Of a DNA stretch of 64,000 nucleotides, positions 12,351 to 22,482 are shown one piece after another. A program made the position numbers and the translations under genes. This DNA comes from Spongilla lacustris (Eukaryota; Porifera; Demospongiae; Spongillida; Spongillidae), in contig OX442415.1 in NCBI GenBank assembly GCA_949361645.1, positions 7,715,573-7,779,572 on the forward strand, read 5' to 3'. The notes under the pieces were generated by a model. It saw only the letters and a list, made by a program, of their open reading frames with translations, was not told where the DNA came from and did not search any database. Every line of letters begins with the position of its first letter. Position 1 is the first letter of the stretch.

Positions 12351-12426
12351 CTCGGTCAACTATTGATAAGTTTTGTCCTTACCGCTTACCGGTTATCCGA
12401 AGCAACCGGTGTCGTAGGCATGGTTG

Positions 12427-12640
12427 TCCCCCCCGCAAAATGTCCCCCCGGACATTCATGCCTAGGCACCGCTGTCCCCCGGACACTCTTTCCTAGGCAC
12501 CATTGTCCCCCGGACAATTATGCCTAGGCATATATGTCCGCAGGGGACATTTATGCCTAGGCATAATTGTCCTACCCTAGGCACCAGTGTCCCCCCATGG
12601 GGGGGATACTGGTGCCTAGGATAGAATGTCCTACACTTTA
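12427..12640. repeat. Left palindrome array of element A
   Basis: Repeating pattern: TGTCC(C)n-GGACA palindrome, 3-6 bases, TGCCTAGGCA palindrome, repeated about five times, with one unit expanded to CCCCCCATGGGGGGG. All units keep the pairing of GTCC with GGAC and of GCCTAGGC with itself. Confidence 0.8.
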
Positions 12641-13059
12641 AATACAGGCCTGGAACTGATGTACAAGCATAAGTATAATACAACCAAATCGGATACATGT
12701 ACATGCGTCTGCGTGCCCGTTCGTCGAGTCCTTGCGCATGCATGTGAAAGTACAAGTGTGCAAGGGTAGTTACGTTGTGTGCAGAGCAGCTAAATAGTTA
12801 TTACTAAAGGCTCTCATTTTAAGGAAAGGCATTCTTGTGTAAATGTTTACAAATGTTAATCGTATGAAAATTCATGTACATGCAAGTATGATTTAACTTG
12901 TCCGCGTGGGTACCATGATATCACAAAAAAACATGCTTCATGTGTCAGACAGATATTTGCTGCATGCAGTGCAGAGCCATTTACCTTGTAAACACCTTTG
13001 CCAACTGACTCTTGAACTTTGTATACGATTTTTCTTTGCTGGAAGTAAGTGAACACCCA

Positions 13060-13180
13060 CACAGCAAAAACAGTTTGGTGTATTTCACTCAAAACGGCAA
13101 ACTATATCACTCTGAATCAGGATTCTGAGTGATATAGTTTGCGTTTTGAGTGAAATACACTAAAATTTTTTTGCTGTGCA
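13060..13180. repeat. Long hairpin inside element A
   Basis: Arms GTGTATTTCACTCAAAACG...CAAACTATATCACTC and GAGTGATATAGTTTG...CGTTTTGAGTGAAATACAC pair over about 36 bases with a 14-base loop, and AGCAAAAA against TTTTTGCT extends the outer stem. Confidence 0.8.
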
Positions 13181-13294
13181 ATATCAAAGTTACAGTCATG
13201 CTTCAATACATGGTGGTCGCATGCATATATCTATATACAAACGTCAGGAGCATATCCATATCCATAGAGGTTTCCGTGTTACCTGAACCCCCCC

Positions 13295-13494
13295 NNNNNN
13301 NNNNNNNNNNNNNNNNNNNNNNNNNNNNNNNNNNNNNNNNNNNNNNNNNNNNNNNNNNNNNNNNNNNNNNNNNNNNNNNNNNNNNNNNNNNNNNNNNNNN
13401 NNNNNNNNNNNNNNNNNNNNNNNNNNNNNNNNNNNNNNNNNNNNNNNNNNNNNNNNNNNNNNNNNNNNNNNNNNNNNNNNNNNNNNNNNNNNNN
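13295..13494. other. Assembly gap (200 N) within element A
   Basis: Exactly 200 N characters flanked by CCCCCCC on the left and GGGGGG on the right. The round number suggests a placeholder. The flanks suggest the missing DNA is poly-C/poly-G palindrome array. Frames translated across it are meaningless. Confidence 0.95.
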
Positions 13495-13880
13495 GGGGGG
13501 ACAGTCGTGCCTAGGCATGAATGTCCGGGGGGACACTTTTTCCAGGGGGACAGCCATGCCTCCGACACCGGTAAGACATGTACACTTTCTTATTCATTAC
13601 CTTTCAGTAAGAGGTAACTTCTAAAAGAATATTATCGGTAACACTCGGCTTTCTTTTCGATATTTCTTGTACTGGCCTTCCAAATAATTATTCACGAGAA
13701 CATGTGGTCAAAATTAACCGAATTAATAATTACTAGAGCTAGGGAATTTCGCACTACAACAACATGAGTAAATGTTTGAATAGAAGTTGTTTCTTGACGT
13801 CAGAGCAACGAACTGTGCGTTTGCGGACACGTAACCGATATAAATCAATATACGGGGCTTGACGTTTTTAACTTACATGC

Positions 13881-16377
13881 TAGGTACTTGGATAAATCAC
13901 GTACCTACCGTAAAAAATTGTCTCCCAAAAATTGTGCCGTAATTTTTGACTGCCGGAGAGGATTGATTTGTGGCGATCGATTGTTTGTGCTGGTTTCGAG
14001 TTCTGTTATGCTTGCTATATTCTATAAAGGTAGCCCATGGCTTCTTTTAGCATTAGCTATTGATTCGCAGTAGTAAGTTGTGGGCGTGTCAAAAAAGGGT
14101 ATGGTTTGCTGGTTATAGAATTTTGTAGCGCATTGAATGGGCTCCATGAAATACATATGAAGGCATTAAGGACACCTAGTTGCATTACTCATTTAAGTAT
14201 GAGGGCAATCAGACGATGCGCAGGGTGTTGTCTCGAAGCCTCCACGAACGGCTTCATATGGTTTAAGGTACGCGATTATCGTGAAAGCTAATAACTTTTA
14301 TGACAGTGGGACGTCATACTTATTTGCCTTAATGTTACAAGGATATGTTTTTCACATTTTTTTTACGTAGGTAGAGAGTGTTAACGAGGTGTTCTATATA
14401 AAACGCACCTTATCGTTGCCGTGGGTTCTTTAGCTAGATTATTTTCAGACTCTGCTGCTTATGTAGTAAAAGCGCCTTGCATATCTCGAGATTCTGATTT
14501 AGCGCAGTGCACTTAACAATCAAACCAATTTAATCAAAATTTGTCATAGCAACATGCAATGTGAGCTTATTATTCGTATTTTAATACTATGTTTATGAAA
14601 TTCTATATTTTTTTATTCAGCACTTCTGTGTGTACTTGCATGGATAATGAAGACTGTTGCCGATGATTTGAAAAGAATTTTTTTTTACCATTTTAAGAAT
14701 TACATTTAATGAACGTAACTAACTGTAAGCACCCATGATACGAAAGGGGCTTGGTGTTTTTACATCCACACTAACATAGCATCCCAACGTTTAGAAAATA
14801 CAAGAAGTATCATATAATTATTGAGCACTCTGCTGGAAGCAGTCTCAACACTACACCTGATGTGTTGCGGTGGGCAATACGTCATAATGTCAAAATTTTA
14901 CAAGGTGTTGGGCTGAAGTACAGGTGTTTCTCAATGAGCAGTTTATAGTGTCTGTTGACAAGCTGAAAATGTAGCTGTTCCTCTACCAGTTTTGAATACA
15001 GAGCTGGATAAATGTAATGTGCAATCCACCTTATGTTAAGAACTGATTAAACTTAAAATTAATAAAACAGCTAAATTAAGAAATTCATAAGTGGCACATA
15101 CCAGCAGTTTATTGTAAATATAAAAAGTTGCTGTCTGTACACAAGGGATGTAAGATAACACAGAGGAGATTTGCAAAACAAAATCACTGATTTGGTTCAA
15201 AACATAGAATTACATGTAAGTAATGAAGAATTGCTACATCGATTATCAGGCTCAAATATCATCATGACCAGAAATGATAGCAAGACATAGCACTGCTTGC
15301 TGCAAGGCTATTTACTATTGCTTCCAATATGGAGCACCCATAACACATGTGTGTAATGTGATTAGCGCAATACTTTTTGAATTGGTGGGTACAACTAAAG
15401 ATAGTCTTCCTCATAGTAGTACAGTATATCAATGTGTAAATTAGGGATCATCAGTGATATTCAGGTAAGTGAAGTAATGTATGCAAATAAAAATCTCACT
15501 CTTTCATGGGACTCAACAACAGTTGATGCATGGGACATCAATGACGTCCATATCAGTGTGCACTGCAACTGTGCCAGTAACTTTGTATGTACTGCAATTA
15601 GGTGCTATAGCCTCTGGTCAAACAGAAGACTATGTTTCACATCAGTGATATAGCTTGACTCATATGATTTCTGTATTCAGTTGCAGAATTCATTTTTATA
15701 TGTAAGGTCAACAATACTTAACCATTTCAAAAATACCTTAACCAACAGAGTTGCTGAGCAAAAACAAAATATTCTGCATCATAGACACATTATTTCAGTG
15801 AAAAGTAGTGGTAAAGTTCCCAAAGCCACCAACTGTTACTGGACACAGGAAGACATCGAGGAAGAAGGGGAAGATGAAAAAATATGCATATTACAGCTGT
15901 ATTACTGGAAATATTATTTTTGTTGATTTTCCTGACATGTGAAATGCATTTTTCATTGAATGGTAAAATTTTGTTTCCTAGAACATGATATATATACATT
16001 TGGCTATATGTTTCTATATCGCTACCATGAGCAGCCTGCATATTTGGCATGATTTTATGCATAATATCGGCTGTAGTACCTTCTAAAATGGATTTTTATA
16101 TGCAGGTATGTGTGGCAGTTACTCCTTATATATTTGGCTGCAGTAGCATATTTGGTAAGATCAATGTAGCGAATATAAGTTAAACCGGCACAGTTTTTTT
16201 TTGCGCGGTCATTCAATTCCATACATGCAAAAGTACCGCTTTATGCTGCCGTATTAACCAAATGAAAAAAGATGATATGATAAGTAATATACCGTTGGAA
16301 TGCACATTTTTTACTCTTTTTAGAACCATGCGAATTGTTGCAAAAATATCAATTTGAAAAAAATATCCAAGTACCTA
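13881..16377 (+). mobile_element. P1 DNA transposon with 7-base target duplication
   Basis: Inverted ends TAGGTACTTGGATA (13881) and TATCCAAGTACCTA (ending 16377) with a perfect 7-base duplication TACATGC at 13874-13880 and 16378-16384. Length 2,497 bases. It contains a decayed transposase at about 15432-15850. Superfamily not assigned. Confidence 0.82.
15432..15850 (+). pseudogene. Decayed transposase fragment in P1
   Basis: Frames encode LTLSWDSTTVDAWDINDVHI, resembling the SxDxTT...HINxVH segment at the catalytic core of a DDE-type transposase family found in many invertebrate genomes, followed by LNHFKNTLTNRVAEQK, resembling the SLTDRVAVNH segment downstream. Stops interrupt it. A shorter relative with the same ATCAATGAACTCCATATCAG region is at about 30905-30960. 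Confidence 0.45.
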
Positions 16378-16579
16378 TACATGCATGTATAAAAATAAAG
16401 CTATTAGATAAGAAACACCACAGACTAAAACGCTACGTCATCACAAAAACCTAGCTAGAATCCATATGATCAAGCTGCCATTGCAGCTTCCTTGCAAAAT
16501 ATCAGCTTATTCCGAAGGAGATTATAGGCCATCGAATGCCAACCAAAGTACGAAATTTAATGGGTAGGTTGGACCAAGG

Positions 16580-17634
16580 TAGGTACTTGAACATTTAACG
16601 TACGCGTACCAAAAAATGATGATCTAATAACGCGATGAAAATTGTGACTGGAATTGTCTATTGAAGGTGTGCACCGTGCGGGAAAAAAAGCTTGTTTGTG
16701 TTTGTTTATCTGCAATTTTGAACTCAGCTGTGTTCCTATGGTAGTTGAGTAAGTGTACTATGAATTGATACTGTTGAAACAGATCGTATTTTCCTCGTCT
16801 AGTTACCTACGCACATTGAAAAATAGGTACTTTTTAGACATTGAACATTTTCTGCATATGTTAAGAGGCAGGGGAAAAAACGATTTCAACACTTAGGAAG
16901 GGTCATAATCTAGCTGCCTTTAAAATGGTATCAACTTTGGTTGATGCGCAAGGGGTCATACGATGGGATGTGTCTATTCGTTTGATACTGGCGTCAGGTA
17001 CACCCTTATTATATGAAAAGACCAATATGCTTTAAGAAGTGTTTTCTGCATTTGAATTTATGCTTTAACGAAAAGCAGCATCGTTCTTTCAACCGCTAAG
17101 CACCTAATCCTTTGAGAGGCAGAAATTTTGACTTCAGTTACATGTAGCTTGAGCACTAGAAGACAAGGCATTAATTTTTCGTAACTCTTGGATGATGCGC
17201 AAGGCTTGTTTATTGGTGGTTTGGTCCCCAGACCAATATAGTGTACATGAGAGCTCGATGGAATAGGTTCAAGATTTGGTTACCAAATTGCATTTTAAAT
17301 TCAAGATGAAGACTGCAGCTGATTTGAAGAAGTGTATTGATATTTTATAGAGTGACATCAGTGAAAATAATACCTTACAGGTGTCAATGATAAGGACTAA
17401 AGGATTGGTAATGTACATACATATCAATTTGACAAACAAGAACACCACCCAAACAGCCAAAATGGTTGCACTTTGATTTAGGAAATAGAATCAATGTGAA
17501 TGCAATACAAAGGACCTCAATTCAGATTTCCTAACAGCAATGGCTACATTGAAGAAGAATCTAACATTTAATTGGGTTGCTATATTATCCAACTCCTGGG
17601 TGAACAATTCGCTCTGCCTATGCAACCCTCTATT

Positions 17635-17674
<40 letters not shown>

Positions 17675-18970
17675 ACCTGACAGAAGACCCAGCAATTTGT
17701 TATCCCCGCTGTCTATAGAACCAAGAAGTGGTTTTAAGTGCATGTACATGATTATGTGCATGTACACGATTATTACTGAAGCAGATGTCAATATCAAAGA
17801 GAGTAATTAAACAAAGGCTTCAAATTCTTTTGCACAGAAATGAACAGAATCATAAGCTGAAGCAACTAATGACTGATTTGCTTCTATCAGAATGAAGTCA
17901 ATTAGTAGAAACAGATGAACTAAAATGCATTACTAGTAAAGATGTGGAAAAAACAATACAGCATGTCGCATTACTGTCTTGAATGTATAAACTTGCAGTG
18001 TTTGCCACACTATCAGAGCTGTTCTTAAATAACTATTTTTATGATCAGCATAGCAAAAGGATCTAAGAAACAATGCAAGCACTAGCTTGCATGGTATTAT
18101 AGGTAAATTGGTAACTGGTCCATGGATGCAACAACTGCTGCATGTATGCAAATCAAAAGATTGCGATAGCATCACATATGATAAGTCTTGGACCTGAATG
18201 GGAAAGTTACAAGTAAAATTATCAAAACCTCTTAATTACTTTTCTAACAAAACTGAAGATGAGCAAGACAATACTGTAAATTAAATCAATATTGTAAATT
18301 AAAACAGTTAAGGTATAGAAACACATGAAGAATATGCTGCCATTCCAAAAAACACTACAAAAGAATTAAGTTAAACAGTGTTGCGCAGAGGGCAAATCTG
18401 AGTTGTCTGTAGACTTTTCAGACCTAACTGAGGACCAGATGATGGCTATAGTACTTCTGAAAATGGACTGTACTCAGTGTGAACACTTGTGGTTTGGTAG
18501 CCATTAGGACAAAGGTCATGTTATCAATGTAAAATACTTCAGAAAGTCAACAACATCTAAAGTTACAGTTATCTATTGGAAATACGAAGAAACGGAGGAA
18601 TAAGGAGAAGACATTAAAATGATATTGATTGAATTTGTAGTACACTATATTACTGGTGATCTACAGATCAACGAACCTACTATATTTTAGTAATTAGAAA
18701 TGTGTACTCAATATGATAGTAATGTTTGGCTTCATAACTATTTGTTTTGCAACAACTGTAGCAAAAAAAAGTCAAACCGTCACAATTTTTTCTTCCCTCA
18801 CGCATCACACCGCGTACATGCCAAAATGTGTGTTTGAAATGCCGCAACTTCTGAAATACTCCACCTATAAATACAAATTAGGTATCTTTTTAATGCACAT
18901 ATTTTCCTCTTTCATTTGATATTAAAATCGCCGCATTTGATGCGATTTGAAAAAATTGTTCAAGTACCTA
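16580..18970. mobile_element. P2 DNA transposon, relative of P1
   Basis: Inverted ends TAGGTACTTGAACA and TGTTCAAGTACCTA with a 7-base duplication ACCAAGG at 16573-16579 and 18971-18977. Length 2,391 bases. The subterminal right region resembles that of P1 (GATTTGAAAAAA before the end). The interior includes a (CA)n microsatellite at 17639-17668 and no intact ORF. Confidence 0.8.
17639..17668. repeat. (CA)n microsatellite
   Basis: About 15 consecutive CA dinucleotides inside P2. Confidence 0.95.
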
Positions 18971-19448
18971 ACCAAGGACCATTAATAGACCGCACACAAC
19001 ACTTGGGAACCCATCAATAACCTTGCAGCTGGCTATGTGCAAGGAACTAATAAGGAAGGCCACAACCTACTGGATCACGGATGCCAAATTAAATGATACT
19101 ATGATGCCAACAGATACCCTTTGGACACGCCTATATACATGTACCTAAGCGGTATAATCATTACCGTTCAGTAAGAAAGCTTATCGGTAAGTTTATTATC
19201 GATAGGCGTAGAGTAATTTCAGTAAATATTCGATAATAGGTGTTTACATATAGGTTAGACACTGAAACCGAGGGATCTACGTGATTTAGAATCCCCGAGG
19301 GCCCTGGGCTGTAGCGTCCCGAGCGGTAGCGAGGGTGCTACTAAGGGCCCGAGGGGATTCTAAATCACGTGGATCCCGAAGCAACCAATAAATCATCACT
19401 CAACGCAGCAATTAGATACGTACATAGCAACCGTTTGAAGGTATACAA

Positions 19449-19975
19449 TGGAAATCCTTGGTCCCGATTTTTTTGACTGGTTATGCGATGGTTCCGATGT
19501 GAATGAAGCTTTTAAATTGGATGAAGTTTAAACTTGCCGTCACCACAAGTGGACAGCACACCGGAAATAAGCAGTCGCATGTGCAACGCTGCGGGAATCA
19601 GTGGGTTTAAAACCAATCATTCATTGAGCGCCACTGCTGCTACCCGCTTGTACCAGTCAGGAGTTGACGAGCAGTAGCATGGTTATGGAACGAACGGGGC
19701 ATCGCAGTATCGACGGTATTCGCTCGTATAAAAGAACCGCTGATTTTCAGCGTGAGAATATCTCAGATATTTTGAATTGCAATGCATCAAAACGAGTGGG
19801 TACCGTGTCCATGCCTTTGCCAATGGTATCAAAACATGCTGGCGTAGAGTCTCCAAATGCAATGAAGAACGTCGTACCTGGAACGTATAATTTCCACTCC
19901 TGTGCAAACGTAACTTTTAATATACAGTATGGACCAACATGTACTAGTAATGCTCAGAGTATCAATGAGCACTGA
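19449..19975 (+). pseudogene. Tyrosine recombinase (Crypton-like) internal-deletion remnant
   Basis: An N-terminal piece MEILGPDFFDWLCDGSDVNE starts at 19449 and stops at 19533. From about 19585 a second piece encodes GFKTNHSLSATAATRLYQSG, then MERTGHRSIDGIRSYKRT. This matches the C-terminal catalytic region of eukaryotic tyrosine recombinases: His of NHSL, His of TGHRS and the nucleophile Tyr in RSYKRT are present, while the Arg usually following HSL is Ser. The middle of the gene, including the first catalytic Arg, is absent. Confidence 0.65.
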
Positions 19976-20029
19976 GCTAACACATGTACGCAACTCATGT
20001 TATTTAAAGTAGTATTCAAAAATTTAAAA

Positions 20030-20150
20030 AAAGTGCCAGCGGGAGGGATTCTAAGTGCCAGTGGGGGGGATTCTAAGTGCCAGAGGGGGGGATTCAAAGT
20101 GCCCAGGGCACTTTGAATCCCCCCCACTGGCACTTAGAGTCCCTCTCGAG
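20030..20150. repeat. G-rich short tandem/inverted repeat inside N
   Basis: Three copies of GGATTC(T/A)AAGTGCCAG with G-runs, followed by the inverted form GGCACTTTGAATCCCCCCC, so the block can fold on itself. Confidence 0.75.
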
Positions 20151-20892
20151 GTTTCTACCGCGTTTAGATACCTGCAATTGACCAATCAGATTGCGCGAAT
20201 CACTTCCGCTATTGTCTAATTACTGATAGTTACCTCGGGCCCTTAGTAGCGCCCTCGGGACGCTACAGCCCAGGGCCCTCGCTACCGCTCGGGACGCTAC
20301 AGCCCAGGGCCCTCGGGGATTCTAAATCACGTAGATCCCTCGGTTTCAGTGTCTAACCTATATATAGTTACCAATAAGAGTTGACCCTGCTCAGTGGCAT
20401 GCAGGCTTTTAAACACTTGTATACCGGCCGTAGGCATGGGATTAAAGCATTTAGCTATTATGTTTGGTGATTCATTAAGATTAATTGCAATGCTTTACGA
20501 GATGAGCAATAGCTTTTACTAAAAAATTAATAAAATATTAGTACGGGAGGAATTGCCAGCATTGAGTGCCACACATTACCAAGGAGACTTATTTAGATGT
20601 TATAAATACTGATATCCTGTAAATGCCCTTGACTCTCCTTATTTTGGAGAGTTACTACGGAGTTACAAGCGCACATACACATGTAAGCAAAGCGACAAAG
20701 TTACTGCATGACATGAATATAGACGTTTCAAGCATCACTGTCACAACATTCACAACACATACTCAGCCAAATTTCAGTACAACGGCGCCTGTATGCCTAT
20801 ATATAGCACATGTGGTGTTGCTCAAAAATGTGTTAATTATAAGAAATGTCGGGCCAACTTCCTGTACTTAATTTACAGATCAGTGAAGAACC

Positions 20893-21336
20893 ATGGATCA
20901 GTTTAAAGCAGAACAAGTAGCGGAATACAGGCGCGTCTTTGACATATTTGATAAGAGCGGAGACGGTACGATAAATGGCCCGGAGCTGTTTCCCTTGATG
21001 GAGTATCTTGGCCTACCGACTACGTTCCGCCAGTTTCAAGCTTTTCTTACAACCGTTGACAGCAACAAGGACGGAAAAATCAGCTTCGATGAATTTATCA
21101 CGATCATGAGCAAAACGATCAAAACGGAATCGTTGGCTAAAGTATTCAGGGCTGCTGACAAAAATAAGGATGGCTACCTCTCGTTGGACGAACTTCGTAA
21201 CGCGCTACAGCAGAACGGCGAAAGCGTCAGCAATGACGTAGTGGAGCGATACATGGCTGTGGGGGATATCAGCGGAGACGGGAGGTTGAATTATGAGGAG
21301 TTTAGTATCCTGATGGTACACTACATTAAAAAATAA
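20893..21336 (+). CDS. Calmodulin-like EF-hand protein, copy 1
   Basis: An intact 147-codon intronless ORF, close to the 149 residues of calmodulin. Four canonical 12-residue calcium loops are present: DKSGDGTINGPE (20-31), DSNKDGKISFDE (56-67), DKNKDGYLSLDE (89-100) and DISGDGRLNYEE (125-136), each with acidic positions 1 and 12 and Gly6. It should bind four Ca2+ ions and act as a cytosolic calcium sensor or troponin-C-like protein. It is too divergent from calmodulin to be called that. ATTTACAG 14 bases before the ATG, conserved in the second copy, looks like a splice acceptor, so a 5' UTR exon may lie upstream. A close paralog at 44994 differs at five residues. An 8-kb transposon stack ends only 0.5 kb upstream. 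Confidence 0.93.
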   Translation: MDQFKAEQVAEYRRVFDIFDKSGDGTINGPELFPLMEYLGLPTTFRQFQAFLTTVDSNKDGKISFDEFITIMSKTIKTESLAKVFRAADKNKDGYLSLDELRNALQQNGESVSNDVVERYMAVGDISGDGRLNYEEFSILMVHYIKK

Positions 21337-21886
21337 TCAGGCGCATATATTGTGCAGTTTTATTCATCTCCGTGCATTGCACTTGTGGGACTGATGTACA
21401 AATTAAATTGATATGATATCAATGGTGCATCATGAGCTTTGTAACAAAATGGGGGGGGGGGGGGGGGGGGGGGGGTTGGGGGTCGAAAAGAAACGTCGTT
21501 TAGCATATCGCACAGCGAAATTTTGGGGGCATTGAATATTCACTGCTATTGTTATTATTAAATTGAAATCTCATCTATTTGGAAAGAGTGCTTTATACCT
21601 TATTTGGAATGACTTTTATAATTAGTCCCTGTTGCATGAAAAGGTTGCCCTCGGGTACACTTTTTTCGGGGTCATGTTTCCCATCAGCTTGACTCCTTGA
21701 GTATTACTGAAATTGCATTTAGCCATTGGTTACACAACTATAAGAGGGTGCATAAATTCCTTTTTCAAACATTCTATTGCACTCATTTTCAGCAGTAAGT
21801 TACAAGACATTAGGCAGGGGGCGTGGTCCGTCCACACGTTTTGCAAGTTTAACCAACAAATCAAGTCTGTACCTGCCTGCATGGAT
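21337..21886. other. 3' flank of calmodulin copy 1; poly-G tract
   Basis: The first 100 bases match the 3' flank of copy 2. A run of 25 G (21451-21475) follows. No further gene is seen. Confidence 0.55.
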
Positions 21887-22144
21887 AGGGGGATGGTAAA
21901 CCATTATTCACGACGTTTCATACAGTTTTACACAATTTTTGTAACTCGCTAGGTATACTGCCGGTGTCACAGGCATACGGGTCTGTGCGTTCACCGCGCT
22001 AGCGTACCGATGCACAGAATCACCGGCTGTGTATGATCACAAGGACTAGTACAACGCCACTCAACTCAGTCTACTAGTACAACTCCGTCACGAACACTCA
22101 AAGGGGGGTTTTATAGGGGATCTATGGTAAACCGGTGTCACAGC

Positions 22145-22255
22145 ATATTTTATCCCCCCGAATATTTTATCCGGGGGGATAATATGTCCTAGTATATATT
22201 ATCCGGTCGGATAGTATATTTTAACCTACCCTAGGATACTTTATCCGCCATAACA
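22145..22255. repeat. Left palindrome array of element B
   Basis: Units TTATCCGGGGGGATAA, TATTATCCGGTCGGATAGTA and ACCCTAGGATA alternate. ATCC/GGAT replaces the GTCC/GGAC of element A, but the CCGG and CCTAGG centres are kept. Confidence 0.75.
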
Positions 22256-22482
22256 CGTGGTGCTTTTTTTTTTTTTTGGCGTAAAATGTGTAGTACGCAT
22301 ATCGACGAGAAGCGGTACAGCGTGTTGGTGGATTATCTCGCATCTTGAGAAGAGAGTAACCTTGGGTATTCACGTGTGTATCCACTTGGAGTTACAGAAA
22401 ATGAGAAACGTGGAATATACACCAGCAAGCTGCTCTGTTTGTTCTAAAAGAACGAGTGCTGTACTACCGAACAACTGATACG

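Larger units (their letters stand above)
12410..13567. mobile_element. CCGG-flanked palindrome-array element A
   Basis: Begins TGTCGTAGGCATG at 12410 and ends GACA at 13567, each bordered by CCGG (12406-12409 and 13568-13571). Removing the element and one CCGG restores AAGCAACCGGTAAGACA, which matches AAGCAACGGGTAAGACAC in M2 apart from one base, so CCGG is the likely target duplication. Arrays at 12427-12640 and 13495-13567 alternate GTCCCCCGGAC palindromes with GCCTAGGC. The middle contains a long hairpin and a 200-N gap. No transposase is visible. Confidence 0.75.
19251..20360 (+). mobile_element. N: long-TIR element carrying a tyrosine-recombinase remnant
   Basis: The ends are near-perfect inverted repeats of about 70-100 bases: TAGGTTAGACACTGAAACCG, then the GATCTACGTGATTTAGAATC segment and GCCCTGGGCTGTAGCG, mirrored at 20265-20360. 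Flanking TA dinucleotides may be the target duplication. The interior holds the two ends of a recombinase gene (19449-19533 and about 19585-19975) and a G-rich repeat with the unit GGATTCTAAGTGCCAG at 20040-20150. Confidence 0.8.
12352..20388. mobile_element. M1: M-family MITE expanded to 8 kb by nested insertions
   Basis: Left end GGTCAACTATTGATAAG and right end AGAGTTGACC are inverted. The parts 12352-12405, 13572-13880 and 19108-19250 align in order with the complete 559-base copy M2 (39731-40289). Insertions A (12410-13567), P1 (13881-16377), P2 (16580-18970) and N (19251-20360) account for most of the rest. DNA on both sides matches the calmodulin copy 2 locus across 44306-44400, where no insertion is present, so M1 sits in a known empty site. 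Confidence 0.7.

Noticed and set aside
13150..13617. ORFs crossing 13295-13494
   Set aside because: They run through the 200-N gap, so their openness is meaningless.
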